64,000 nucleotides of DNA from Synanceia verrucosa (taxonomy: Eukaryota > Chordata > Actinopteri > Perciformes > Synanceiidae): contig CM056566.1 in assembly GCA_029721515.1 (NCBI GenBank), positions 21,958,769 to 22,022,768 of the forward strand, written 5' to 3'. The notes below the pieces were generated by a model that worked only from the letters and a program-made list of their open reading frames with translations, had not been told where the DNA came from and did no database searches. The first letter of the stretch is position 1, and every line of letters begins with the position of its first letter. Positions 29,740-41,790 of the stretch are shown here, piece after piece. Made by a program: the position numbers and the translations under genes.

Positions 29740-30325
29740 GCAAAAACAAACTAATCAAAAAATAATCAAAAAAATAATCATTAGATTAATTAATTTAAAA
29801 AAAAAAATCATTGGATTAATCAATGAAAAAAAACTGCTAGATTAATTAATTAATTTAAAAAAATCACTGGATTTATCAATGAAAAAATATTTGTTACATT
29901 ACCAATAAAAAACTGTTAGATTAATTAATAAAAAAAAACATTGGATTTATCAATTGAAAAATTGTTAGGTTAACAATAAAAATTGTTAGATTAGTTAATT
30001 AAAAAAAAACATTAGATTTATCAATGAAAAAATTGTTAGAATAAGAATAAAAAATGTTAGATTAATTAATTAAAAACATTGGATTTATCAATTAAAAATA
30101 TTTGTTAGATTAACAATAAAAAATTGCTATATTAATTAATAAAAAGTTGTTAGATTGATCAATTAAAAAATAATCAATAAATTATCGAATAAAAATAAAT
30201 TAATCAAAAAATTGTTGGATTAATCAATAAAATATAATTGCAAGATTAATCAATAAAAATAATCGCAAGATTGATCAATAAAAAATAACTGTTAGGTTAA
30301 TCAAGAAAAATTAATTGTTGGATTG
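29740..30325. repeat. degenerate AT-rich tandem repeat
   Basis: About 20-30 bp units of the type TTAGATTAATTAATAAAAAA and TTGTTAGATTAATCAAT, strongly diverged. The last units end at GTTGGATTGCATCCCTAG. Confidence 0.8.
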
Positions 30326-30429
30326 CATCCCTAGACAATATGCAATACGGTTTCATCTGTGCTGAGTACAGGAGGGCTGTAGGATACACTGTTTTACACA
30401 CTTGTTTCATGTTATTTTATTTTAATTTT

Positions 30430-30510
30430 TCCATCCATCCTTCCATTTTCTACCACTTATCTTCACATAGGGTTGCAGGGGTGCTGAAGCCTATCCCAGC
30501 TGTCTTATTA
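30430..30510 (+). mobile_element. retroposon fragment
   Basis: CCATCCATCCTTCCATTTTC, CTACCACTTATC, then GGGTTGCAGGGGTGCTGAAG and CCTATCCCAGCTG. This resembles a widely dispersed fish repeat end. Confidence 0.5.
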
Positions 30511-32057
30511 TATTTTATATACTTACACTAAAGTATTACATATTATTCATGTTTTTTTTGAACTACAACCATGAACTTTTAGTACCTGGAGTGAACAAAC
30601 CTCACAGTTTAGAGAAGAAAAGAAAAAGATTGAGTCACATGCTGTCAGACAAAGACGTTTAAAACACTTTGACTATACAGTATGTATGAAGAAGAGAGAG
30701 GGCAGCATGTCACCTCTGATATTAAACAGCATAAGACAGACTGAATCTGCTCACAATAATCAAACCTCAGAGCTGAACCAGAGGTGAGAGACGGATCGAC
30801 AAACTGGATTCATTCATGATGTTACTCGTATTTAAATACATTCATCCCAGTTTGGGTCTCAGGTATTAAATGACAGGAACTCATGTTTTTCTTCCTATCT
30901 TGGCTTCTCTTCTCTTTTCTCTCTCTCACACACCTTTGATCCATCCAGCATGTGTTTTCTCCATCAGGGATGTTCGCTGCACATGCACACGTTTTCCACG
31001 TTTTATGTTTGTACAGTAGCGATGCAGCCGTGATTACAGCAGCATATGGCTGCTAAACACACAAGGCTGAACAACTTGGGGCCATTGAAATGACTTGACA
31101 CACAGACAGAGGAGAAGCTGAATGGTTTGTCAGTCTCCATCTTTGCTGCCACGCTACAGGCAGGCACTGAGGTTGACATCATCCAGTAACTAACTGGGAC
31201 ATCTGCTAGCCATTGGGACACCGTGCTAGACTTTAAAGTGTGTGGGTGGGGTGTGTTTAAGTGTGTTTAGTGAACTCTGGTGAGATTTAATTCCACCAGA
31301 CTGAATGAGTCTGGAAGTGAAAGCCAAGAGCACCAGCAGCAGTAATGACATCAATAGTGGTTGCTACTAGCAACGGGATGTTCAAATGAACCCAACTGCT
31401 GGTGGTGGAATACAATCAGTCTGTCTTTCTAATGCAATAGAAGCTGGATTTAGTGCCACGCGCTTTTTAATATGGTGTCATAATGATAAAAGTCACTTCA
31501 GCCAGTTTGCTTAAAACCAAACCAGCAAAACCAGAAGTCAACTCAAACCCTGCTTAGCAACAAACTGATGAAACTGCACGATGATTTGGAAAAAATGGCA
31601 GAATAAAACCATAGGAAATGAAAAAAATACCATCAAGGAGGAATTCAACCAATATATTCCAATGGTTTTTAAAGTCCTCTGACTCTGAAGGTGTCGCTAG
31701 GCAACCAGCGGAAACAGCCGGCTCTGCACGTCATTGTGCAGCAGCTCCGTTAGCATAAAAAACACTGGGTGAATAAACTTCTAATAAGCATGAATGACTG
31801 ACTGCGTCTCTGGCCTCATTTACATGCTAGCGAGGGTTGAAAGTAATGAATTGAAATTAGGCCTGCTTCAGGACATGCAGGACGGCTGGAGTCAGAGCAG
31901 GTCACCGTCTGCAGACTCTGCTGCTTTTACAGAGACTTTGATCCATATTTGTCACCATTTTTTCTTATAGAAACATCTAGTCAATTAACAGAGAAAAAAA
32001 ATCAAAAGATTAATGGACAATGAATGAAGATTCTGACTTGAAACATAACATAACATT

Positions 32058-32309
32058 AGTTGGAGATCCGACTTCACGGAGGGTTCTGAATTAAATTTTG
32101 ACTTGGAGCTTGGAAATTCTGACATTCGTGTCCAACCTGAATGCACCATGAGTTGAATCACACAAATATCAGGCTCCCAGTGCTGCTGCAGTGACATTAA
32201 TCCTCTGTTTGACCAGCTATGTTTGTCTCCTTATGCTGGAAAGTGAGGGGACGGCTCAGTGTCTCTATGAATCTGAAAGGGACATGTCCCCCCATCTGAG
32301 AGCATGAAT
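32058..32309 (-). repeat. unclassified dispersed repeat, copy 3 (reverse, partial)
   Basis: Reverse complement of the central part of copies 1 and 2, from the GTCAGA region to the ATGCTCTCAGATG region; both ends are missing. Confidence 0.65.
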
Positions 32310-32479
32310 GGAAGCAATCTGAATCTACCAATCAGGAAATCATTTACCAACTGTTAACTGTGTTTATTTATTTTAAAAAAATCGTTAGAGTATTAGTCAC
32401 TGTCAAAAGTAAAGGCGTTACAGTTAGCCAACACTGGTGGTCAGTTAGTTTTGGCCCCAGCTTTAATATTACAGAACAC

Positions 32480-32672
32480 TCTGGTTCTCTCTTCAGCCAT
32501 CTCAATCATCTCCACTTCCTGTTTTGATCTCTGTGGTGTATACCGTCTCTTTATGCTCTGACTACATCTCCCAGAAACCCCAAAATTACTCACAGGCTGT
32601 ATGAGAGCGCCTTCTTGTGCTTGCTGCTGAAAAGACACTTTGACGTATAAATACGTCCATGGCACTTAAAGA
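32480..32672 (-). mobile_element. piggyBac-like MITE, copy C (truncated)
   Basis: Reverse-oriented copy containing the CTCTGACTACATCTCCCAGA and GTATACCGTCTCTTTATG blocks of the family and a GGCACTTAAAGAACC end. The other half is lost. The low-coordinate border is approximate. Confidence 0.7.
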
Positions 32673-33209
32673 ACCAGTTAGAAAGAAAGTAAGAATTAGC
32701 CTTAACAGACCTTTGAATACCTCCGTTACTTAGAACACAAATTTACATTACCACTGATGGTGTTGTGTGTATTGTACAAATCAGATGACAACACACAGGT
32801 TTCCCATCAGCACCATGTCAACGTGTTAATAACTAAATCCTCTTTAATGGGGAAACGCTGCTGATAAAAAGCTGTATCCTGTAACTGACGCCTTCTGGAG
32901 ATCATTACAGTCCACGATCACTGACTGTGGATCAGCTGTCAGCAGCCGATCGAGCTGAACAGTTCATTAGTAAGCTGTAGTCAGGACGAATGCTCCGATG
33001 GTCTGAAGGCCACGGTGTTTTGTAGCTAATTTATTTCCATTTATGGAATTAAAGTTTCACACATCGCTTTGTTTGATGTGAGCTTCAGAAATACAACATC
33101 AGAAAGTTAATGTTGCATAAAAGAGATCTGCAAGCGATCAGAAACTCACCATGTCTCTGATTTAGGGTCTCATTTCAAAGAAGCAAAGCTGCACACAAAC
33201 CACTGTGAC

Positions 33210-33211
<2 letters not shown>

Positions 33212-33252
<41 letters not shown>
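33212..33252. repeat. (CA)n microsatellite
   Basis: Pure CA run of about 20 units in intron 1. Confidence 0.95.
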
Positions 33253-33254
<2 letters not shown>

Positions 33255-34535
33255 CTCAGAAGTCTTTCAGAGAGCGTTCATGTTTTTTTCATTTGCTTGT
33301 GGGAATAAATGTCGCTCTAATCTCTTGTCCCTGTGAAGTTTCTTTTCTTCATGTCTTAGTGTTTCGTTGTGTTCTGTCCATGCATCTCACTGGTTGCTAT
33401 GGTTACCCCTGAAATCCCGGGTAATTAACGGTGTCCCGGCAGGTAACCTGGTCGTGGTATACATTTTGAGCACACAGACATTAGAGAAACATTTATTCCC
33501 ACACTACCACAGGAACACAAAAGCAAGCCATGAATGTACTTCTTTTGTTGTAGCAAGGTCACACAGTCAGGAAGTGATGTCACTGCCAGCGGTGTGTGTG
33601 TGTGATCCATTTTATCTATGTCTATTCTTATGTCTAAGGTCACTATATGCTCAGCTGCACACACACATGCAGAGAGAGGGAGGCGCTCAACGTTTCCAGA
33701 CGTGTAGATGTTAAAGGTCGACATGTACTCCTGCTGGAACCATTAACACTGCTAGAAGCAGCACACAGGAACCGAGCGACGACCCAGCCTTCCAGGCAGG
33801 CCTGCTGCACCCATATGATGCAGCCAGAGGTGACATGCTTCCAGTTTGATGTTCTGTTCACGTCAGCCAGCGAGGGACAGTGAAGGTGACACTGGGGATG
33901 CTCAGACAGCCAACAGACTGTTCATCTCCGCCATTAGGGCTCTATGAATCACGAGAAATAAGATGTACATTTAAGTGAGGAGAGAGGCTCGTTTCCAAGA
34001 CTGCAGATAAAATTCAAAAAGGTCACAGAGGCCAGTGAGCCAGCGTTTATGAATAACGATATGAGAACAGTTTAACGACTTGTGTGGGACTAAAGCACAC
34101 ACGCACAGGTCTCATGGTCCTAAATGTCTTTAGGAAACAACAGGTGAGGCCGTGAGCACCATGGCAACAGCTGCCCCGACTAACCCGCTGTGTCACCACG
34201 GCGACAGGGGCAGGGGGTGTGTCATATCTAATGTTACATGTTGAAATTATTCAAAGTGACACTGGACAGTATTCTTAGATTGATGGCTGTGGGATTTTAA
34301 AGCCATCAAAGCTTCAGCTGAGCAGTTATCATCCATCAATATCCATTTGTAACAATCGCAACCAATGACGTCGCCGTGGGTTACAGCAGTCAGATCAAAG
34401 CAACACTTGTCACCCAGTCACGTCAGCATGTGTTAACGGTCCAGATTGGGTTGCATCAGCTGTTTGAATCCATGATGGTGTTTGAGTTTCAAAAGAGCTG
34501 GGACATGTTGGCAGGGGAAGCATGTGTGAAGCTGG

Positions 34536-34821
34536 TAGGGCTGGGTATCACCAAGTACCTCCCAATATGATATTATCGCAATATTACACCCACGATAATG
34601 ATAATATCATGATGTAGTGATTCTGCGTACTGTAGTACTACGTGTGTGTGTGTGTCTGAATGGCCCAAAACATGACAAAAAAACATCAATATCCTGATGT
34701 TTCCTGAATGAAATTTCTTGCAATATATCGATTATTGCAGAATCGCTATGTCGTGATATTATCCTGGGCAAAATATTGCGATAATATCATATTGAGAGAT
34801 ACTTGGTGAAACCCAGCCCTA
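34536..34821. mobile_element. long-terminal-inverted-repeat MITE (hairpin type)
   Basis: The left arm TAGGGCTGGGTATCACCAAG, continuing TACCTCCCAATATGATATTA, is mirrored by the right arm ending ACTTGGTGAAACCCAGCCCTA. The arms are about 50 bp and nearly complementary, with about 185 bp between. No transposase and no clear target duplication are seen. It belongs to a family different from the other MITEs. Confidence 0.7.
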
Positions 34822-35878
34822 ATTTACATATGCATATTCTATATATTTTTTACTATAGAACTGGAGTTACATCCAGTTTACATTGGATTGCTGGGTCTCC
34901 TTAGTGTGTTTATGCTGAATTCATATGAAGTGTCTTTTTGAAATGACGGAGTTGGATGAATTCAGCTTTAATCTTGTTTTTATTTTTGATGCGTGCGCAC
35001 CAGATGTGTAATTTGCATATCAAAATCCAGCAACATTTGTGGGCAGAATTAAGAAAATAAAGCCCTTTTAAATATAATAATTATCAAACAGATAATCCAT
35101 CAACAGAGTGGAAGTTAAAACCAGGTTTATACTCTTAAACTCTACAGTTTGAGGCTTTAAGCTGGTAGCCAGCAGTCTTTGTGTTGGTTTGCATGCAACA
35201 AAACAGGAGCCCATTCATAAAAACACTGTGTCACTGCTGGTCAGTCGCGCCACAGGGAGCCATTAAATCTGGGTTGCCAGGTCTGTGTGACACAAACAGC
35301 CCAATACCAGAACCCCACTGAACCACCACAACGCTTTAAAAGCCCAACAGCACGGCTATCTATAATATCTACAGAATAACACCATAATGTTACTGTGCCT
35401 GCATTAAGAGCAGTGCTCCCTAAACTGCCTGAACCTTTAAGCTTTGTGTAGTTAGAATCTGTGTATTATTGGAAATAAATTACAGCTCTGTGAACGTAAA
35501 CTGACACTTTCCTTTCTTTTTCCCCTCTTCAATCCTGTCTGGATGACATGAATGTACAGTTTTTAATTCATATGCATTTACCGTAGTCTCTCATTAGGTT
35601 CCCACTGTCCTATTCTTTTCCATATTTCTTCCTGTATTTTGCCCACTTACGGTAAGTTGGAGGTTGAGAGTCAGGCGTCGACATGTCCCATGTAAATGTG
35701 TGTAGGTTATGTGCTGATCTACAGTGAGTTTGGTAGTTTTTGGTGGCTATCATTCAATTGAACTGCATGCAAAATAGGTCTATAAAAATCAAATTGTAAA
35801 TATGGAAATCTGGCAACAAGCTCACAGCACAGTTTTTAGTGTTCTCCACTAGTTTCTTTGAATTTAGGTAAATGAGCG

Positions 35879-36331
35879 ACATTTTTTGAGTGATATTTCT
35901 AGACCCACAGAATATTTTGTACTATGTCTCTGAAAACAGTGAATAGCTCAAATGAAAGAAGAGACTCTCTATTTCATCATGAAAAAAATGTTTGTTTTTA
36001 CCTTGTTTCATTCTTGTTTTATCAGAGGTAGAGTAGAGGACACTTTCACCAAAATCACCACTTTTTCTCCACATTCTGTTTGTTTGGCTCTCTGATCTCG
36101 ATCGTCTCCACTTCCTGTTTTGATCTCTGTGGTGTATACCGTCTCTTTATGCTCTGACTACATCTCCCAGAAGCCCCAGCATTACTCACAGGCTACTGGA
36201 GACCACAATCGGCGACCCGTTGCCAAAAAACCTTAAGTATAATTACGATGATGACGCTCACGCGTCGAATTTTAAATGACATCGAAATACGTCAACGGCA
36301 CTGACAAGAGTTAACTCTTAACAAGAGTTAA
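35879..36331 (-). mobile_element. piggyBac-like MITE, copy D
   Basis: Reverse-oriented, nearly full-length copy. The high-coordinate end reads ACAAGAGTTAACTCTTAAC then ACAAGAGTTAAG, so the terminal 11 nt are present twice. The flank beyond the last TTAA (AAGAAATTAAAAATCAATAT) matches the interior of the hAT-like MITE family, i.e. a nested insertion. Confidence 0.8.
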
Positions 36332-36401
36332 GAAATTAAAAATCAATATTATATCAGAAGACAATATATCACCAGAACAATATTTTTTCCCATCCCTAGA
36401 A
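36332..36401 (+). mobile_element. hAT-like MITE (cacgatacg family), 3' fragment
   Basis: AAATTAAAAATCAATATTAT followed by CAATATTTTTTCCCATCCCT: the last 70 bp of the family, directly abutting piggyBac-like copy D. Confidence 0.6.
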
Positions 36402-37359
36402 CTTCAGTGTGATAGAGGATGCTAAAACAAAATACCACAACATGCAAAGCAAACAAAAACAGAGGCATTCATTGAGCTGGATGAGCGACTTCTTCCTGAG
36501 TTTGGAAACTCAGCATCTTGAAGTGCTGCATGCTGTTAAAGTGACATTCAAGCTCTAAAGACTGCTTCCAATTTGATTTAAAGATTCAGTAGTTTCCTAC
36601 ATACTTCATGCATTTTTCATGCAGACCTGCTAACAATATCTCCTGCTGGCTTCATGACACACATGACTGCAATAATGTTCATGATAATGCAGCTCATTAT
36701 TTTAAATTAACCTCGAGTTTTCCTCACTGATCATCAAACTAGAGCTCAAAGATGAAACTTAACATCACTCTGTCTGACTTCAATAACTGTCAGCAGCGAC
36801 TGACCTGAACTAGAACACACTGAGTCCAGCTTGTTGCAGCAGTCAGTGGCTGTATAATGTCAAACGCCACGCTGGGTATGAATAATTCATCTCTGTCTCA
36901 TTAATTTGAACATATCACCTGAATATATTCTTTAATACTGCAGGGCAAATCTGAATATCTCGCACACACACACACACACTCTAACGTCCTCGGATCGGTT
37001 CCAGTTTCCCCTGCAGAGGAAAACCACATCCATCGCTCTTCCAGCGCAAAACCACACACACACACACACACACAGAAGTCTTGTAATACTTAAGTGCTTG
37101 CCAGCCAGTCATCACACACACACAGCAGATGATGTATTCTCCATAGGGAAGCTTCTTACTCTCATAAAGTGACAGTTTCTGGAAAAAACAACTAGATAAC
37201 TGTGTCTGTGTGTCTCTACAGGGTCAGTTTAACTACTTACTCCTCATTTCTGGATAACAGACTGACTGTGAGATTCTCCCTGCTGCTTCCACACTGATAA
37301 CAATGAGCTTTTCCTCCTAGTAAAGACTCAAGGCTACTATACACACACACACACACGTT

Positions 37360-37614
37360 GGTTGAAGTCACTTTTGGGGTATCTAGGCATTTTTACCCCG
37401 TCCTTTGGGGACAAACTTTGATTTTCTGAATACTTACCATAAGCCTAACTACACCAACTAATTGCCAAAGCCCAAGCCTAACCCTAACATCAACCTAACC
37501 CTAACCACTGACCCAAAATCAACAATTGGGGACAAGGACTTTGTCCCCAATTGCACATGCCGTCCCCAATCAACTGGTTTTAAGTCAAGTGTGTGACCCC
37601 AATGTGGACATAAG

Positions 37615-37656
<42 letters not shown>

Positions 37657-37945
37657 ACACACATTACTCAGGTTATGAGGACTTTACATTGACTTACACT
37701 GACGTCCTAAACACTTACCTTCAGCCTAGCTATGACCAGTACCTGCATAATCCTAATCCTAACCAAAATCTAACTTTACACTACCACTAAATCTTCTCTA
37801 AGTCTTTACTCTAAAATGTAATAGTTCACATTAGGGGGACATGCATTTCAACCCCAGAAGGAAGATGAGTCCCCACAATGTGAGTGTGTAAACATGTATA
37901 TGCCCCCGCAATGTGAGCAAAACAAGCACACCCACACACACACAG
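37360..37945 (+). repeat. paired dispersed repeats with TGTCCCC motifs and CA tract
   Basis: Two adjacent related units (about 37360-37660 and 37665-37945) with GGACAAGGACTTTGTCCCC, GTGTGACCCCAATGTGGACA, GAGTCCCCACAATGTGAGTG, and a CA run between them. It includes CCTAACCCTAAC motifs that belong to the repeat and are not telomeric. Confidence 0.5.
37616..37663. repeat. (CA)n microsatellite
   Basis: CA run with one TA interruption, between two TGTCCCC-type repeat units. Confidence 0.95.
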
Positions 37946-38561
37946 TTGGCTGAAGGCCATTGAAACAAAATATTCTCACCAACTAAGGAGCTTAATGTGT
38001 GTGTGTGCTTGCATCGACACACATATCTACACAATAAATATGAGTGTGTGTGCATCTCTTTCCCTTTCTCTCTCTGTTGTCCATCGCCACCATCTGACTC
38101 ATTCAGCAGGAACCAATCAAATCAAAGGCTCGGTTTGGGGGTGACGACATCAACAGCGCTGAGTTCCAACCACATGGAGAGATGCCATCTGGAAGGTGCT
38201 GACTCAGCACAACACACCCATAAGTATGAATCTGTTAGTAGTGGAGCTCCAGATCAAACCGAAACCAGGACAGTGACTGTGATTCACTGCTTTGAATGGT
38301 CAGTCCACTGAAAATGGCTGTCTGGTTGTAGGTTTGGGAGGTTTTTTTTGGGGTAGACTCCTTTAAAAAAAAAAAGAAAAAAAAAGGTATAAAAAAGTAC
38401 CTAAAGTGAACAAATTTTTGGTGTAATTCTGGAAGTTTGATAAAATTTTGTTGCTTCTATCCAGCAAATAAAATACCTGAATGGAAGCACAGCTACTGTC
38501 TCTGGAAAGAATCAGGACAACCTGGACAAATAAAACCAAAACCAGCTGTATGGCTAGACTG

Positions 38562-38660
38562 TAGGGGTGAGACATCACAATATGATGCATATTGCGATAC
38601 TTGAGTCATGATACAATACATTAATGTGATATATTGCAAAATTTAAAATGCAGCATATAA

Positions 38661-38698
<38 letters not shown>

Positions 38699-38966
38699 TA
38701 GGGCTGTCAAAGTTACTTCGTTAACATTTTTTATTTCATTTTTCATTTAAATTTTTATTTCAAAGGGTGGAAGTTGCTCTGGAAACATGCATGTTGAAGT
38801 TAATGCAGATTTTATTTTTATTATTTTTTTAAGGTTGTTCTGGATTTACAATCGGCCTAAATCCTAACTTTTTTGGGGGGGGAATCGATATTAAGAAATT
38901 AAAAATCAATATTATATCAGAAGAAGCAGTATTGCGATATATTGCCATGTCAATATTTTTTCCCTA
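38562..38966 (+). mobile_element. hAT-like MITE (cacgatacg family) with perfect 8-bp target duplication
   Basis: The element runs TAGGGGTGAGACATCACAAT ... CAATATTTTTTCCCTA and is flanked by identical CTAGACTG at 38554-38561 and 38967-38974. An 8-bp duplication is the hallmark of hAT-superfamily transposition, so this copy fixes both the ends and the class of the family. Confidence 0.82.
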
Positions 38967-39781
38967 CTAGACTGATTGATTTCTTCACATCATGCAGTTA
39001 GAGAGCCCTAAATTCATAAAATAAAAAAATAAAATACAGGTCAAATAGTTCATTCAGTTAAAAAATTACAGATCATTTTACTGCTCTGTCTTAAACAAAA
39101 TATTCTGTCTTCTATCCCAATATTGGCAAATACTAAAAAGTTTCCCTTCTCGAAGCACAGCTCAAGTTTTTCATAGTTATTCAGCCAAAAGAAATAAACA
39201 TAAATGGAGGTCAATTTACTAAAAAGTGCATCCTCTGTGTCCTCGTAAACAGGACAGTAAAATAAAAAGCTCATTTTCAGTTTCTGCCCTCCTCTGGAGT
39301 GGTATTTAACCTCATGCTAATGGAGTGTTTACTTCACAGAAAGTTTTACACTGTTGTTATTCTTTACGATACCTCTCTGGATGATAAAAAATGCCTATTT
39401 CAGGGTCCTTTTAAGAGGATAGAACTATTACATTTTACCATGCAAAATGAGACCAAACTCATGAGAGCAAAGTCCTCTCGTCAGTAGAAGCTAGTGAGGC
39501 TAAAAGTGCTTTTCTGGATAATGGAGTCTGGTTCCTGGACTAGAAGAGATCAGAGAGACAGGTCACTTAAGCATGACATGACGTATTTTAAGGATGAGTC
39601 AGCTCAGGAGAGGTGTTGAATTGTGGTTCCCCTGTGGTTCTGATAGCATGCTGGCTGGGAATGCTACACTAAAATAAAACAAACTGACTTGACTTTAACT
39701 TATTGAACAAACATTATTTAAGGATCAAACACCAGTGGGTCTACTGACAAAAACTTTTATACTTCTGTAGGTACAGAGAGT

Positions 39782-39890
39782 TAGGGGTGGGAAAAAATAT
39801 CGATATGACAACATATGGCAATACTTTTTCTTCTGATATGAAATTGATTTTTAATTTGTTAATATCGATCCCCCCTTCACCCCTGATAAC
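39782..39890 (-). mobile_element. hAT-like MITE (cacgatacg family), internally deleted
   Basis: TAGGGGTGGGAAAAAATATC to CCCCCCTTCACCCCT. Only about 110 bp remain: one end and the adjacent AATTTGTTAATATCG block, joined to a CACCCCT end. Confidence 0.6.
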
Positions 39891-40540
39891 GGTCAGATAA
39901 CAGTCCAATATCAGCACAAAAACCAGTATAGGATTATACATTATTATACACTTATAATATAGGATTATTATACAGGATTATGCATCTATAATCTCTGATA
40001 TAAACATTCTGCTCCAGCTCAAAATAACTGATAAAAGTACTCAAAGCTTCATTATCAGGATGCCTGTGGTCGGTAGTGTAAGCGTTTAGATACTTTCACA
40101 GCATTTATGCAGTACTTAAACCTGCTTTATGATAAAAAAGATGAAGATCAAGTCAGCAGTTCCATGCCAGATATTCTCGCTACACAACAATGAAATTGAG
40201 CAGAAAAAAAACTTCAACCTGCCGGACTGTGTGACCTTCAGCTGCTGCATTCATGGCACACTATGCTGAAACATCCATCACACACACTTGTTTTTATCCT
40301 GCTGAGACACTTCCACACACATGCGCACGATTAACCGGAGAGGTCAGAGGTCAAGAGGAAGCCAGAGGTGCCTTCCTCGAGGAAAGGTCGAGGGTCTGGA
40401 GACAGAGAGGAACCAAATGTTAAAACATGGAACACGTGTTTCGGCTATCAGATGAAACTCTCGCTCTCTGGATCAGCTTTCAGCCTCCAGACAGCAGCTG
40501 TCTGTAGCGCGGAAAAACTCCGACCGAGTGGTCAGACGTG

Positions 40541-40571
40541 GAATGTGTGTGTGTGTGTGTGTGTGTGTGTG
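40541..40571. repeat. (GT)n microsatellite
   Basis: About 14 GT units. Confidence 0.93.
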
Positions 40572-40844
40572 AAGAGGCTGGTGACAGTTGGGTACTTAGA
40601 GGCGCCTCATCCACTCCAACAACAAACACACTGAAATCTGCCACTGATATCACAGACAGCTTTACATTAGCTATGAGCAGCAGTGGAAAGTCATTAAAAA
40701 CAGTCAGTTTTTGAGGGTGATGTTGTTGAGTAATACTACTGTAAACATCTACTTTACTACATTTCAGGAAATATTTACAACATTAAATTTATCTGATGGT
40801 TACTTTTATGTTTAAAACACATGATTAAACTAGAAAAGCCCTCA

Positions 40845-41100
40845 GAGAACGCAGACCTCCACCAAGGTGACAACTTTTGATTTTAAGTTACCCCCGCCGC
40901 CAAGAAGGTTACGTTTTCACCAGGGTTTGTTTGTTTGTTTGTCGGTTTGCAAAATAACTCAAAAAGTTATTAACAAAATTTTCAGGATTGGCTGGAAGTA
41001 GCCTAACTTCATTTTTGGTGGTGCTGTTGAATTTCGTCAAAATCTGTCCACAACTTTTTGAGTTATTTTGCAAAACAGTAAACATACAAACAAAAAGCCA
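40845..41100 (+). repeat. dispersed teleost repeat with inverted core
   Basis: AACGCAGACCTCCACCAAGG and GTTTGTTTGTCGGTTTGCAA then AATAACTCAAAAAGTTATTA. Near the end the reverse complement (CAACTTTTTGAGTTATTTTG) returns, giving an inverted pair about 100 bp apart. Class unknown. Confidence 0.5.
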
Positions 41101-41137
41101 ATATATTAAAATACTTTACTATATATTATACACCAAC

Positions 41138-41232
41138 AGGGGGCAGCAGTAGCTCAGTCTGTCGTGACTTGGCCTGCAACCTGGATGGTTGCTGGTTCAA
41201 GTCCAGGTCGGACCAGTTCTTCTTCTTCTTGT
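41138..41232 (+). mobile_element. tRNA-derived SINE head (truncated)
   Basis: GGGGGCAGCAGTAGCTCAGT carries an A-box-like TAGCTCAGTCTG, and GGTTGCTGGTTCAAGTCCAG carries a B-box-like GGTTCAAGTCC. The sequence then leaves the SINE at GGACCAGTTC and enters TTC repeats. Spacing and loss of tRNA folding argue for a SINE, not a tRNA gene. Confidence 0.65.
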
Positions 41233-41479
41233 ACTTTGACTATTAGCACTGATGATTATATACAGTAGAATCATAATTTGATGTGATAACTAATTAATTA
41301 TTTGAATCATGAATGGATGAAAGCAGGGCATCTTTATTGGGTTAACATCATTTCGTCATCGTCATAATCTTCAACGTGTCGCGTCAACCTGAGTCGGTCG
41401 TCCAAGGTAACTAAACGTAAATCAGACACGGTGTTATGTTGTATTTTTAATGTTCACATGACCAACTCTACAATTATTT

Positions 41480-41790
41480 TTTTTTTTTTTTTGAATTTTA
41501 TGATGTAATTAATAGATTAACAGATTAATTGAGCTTTATTTATCTTTATGGATGTATTCAGCAACTGATCATTACGAAGGCTGAAATTAGTTAACGCAGA
41601 TGAATCCATCATCATAATTAATCTGAAAATTTTAACGTCTCAGAGGAGGCTTCGGTCTGTTTGCGCATGTAAAATGAAGCACGATAAATGTAGATTAAAA
41701 ATGAATATTTAACTGTGATTAATTGAAATCAATCCACAACGACGTGTGATTAATCTGATTAAAAGATTTAATCGTTTGACAGCCCTATTT
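41480..41790 (+). mobile_element. MITE-like element ending in GTTTGACAGCCCT
   Basis: AT-rich block with GATTAATTGAGC, GATTAATCTGATTAAAAGAT and the end TTTAATCGTTTGACAGCCCT. It is related in its end to 26335-26462. The low-coordinate border is uncertain. Confidence 0.45.

Noticed and set aside
37485..37505. Interstitial telomeric repeat (CCCTAA)n
   Set aside because: Only a few interrupted CCTAACCCTAAC units, which also occur in the neighbouring related repeat unit; part of a dispersed element.
41138..41232. A tRNA gene
   Set aside because: A- and B-box-like motifs are present, but no acceptor stem or anticodon arm fits and the sequence follows a SINE pattern.
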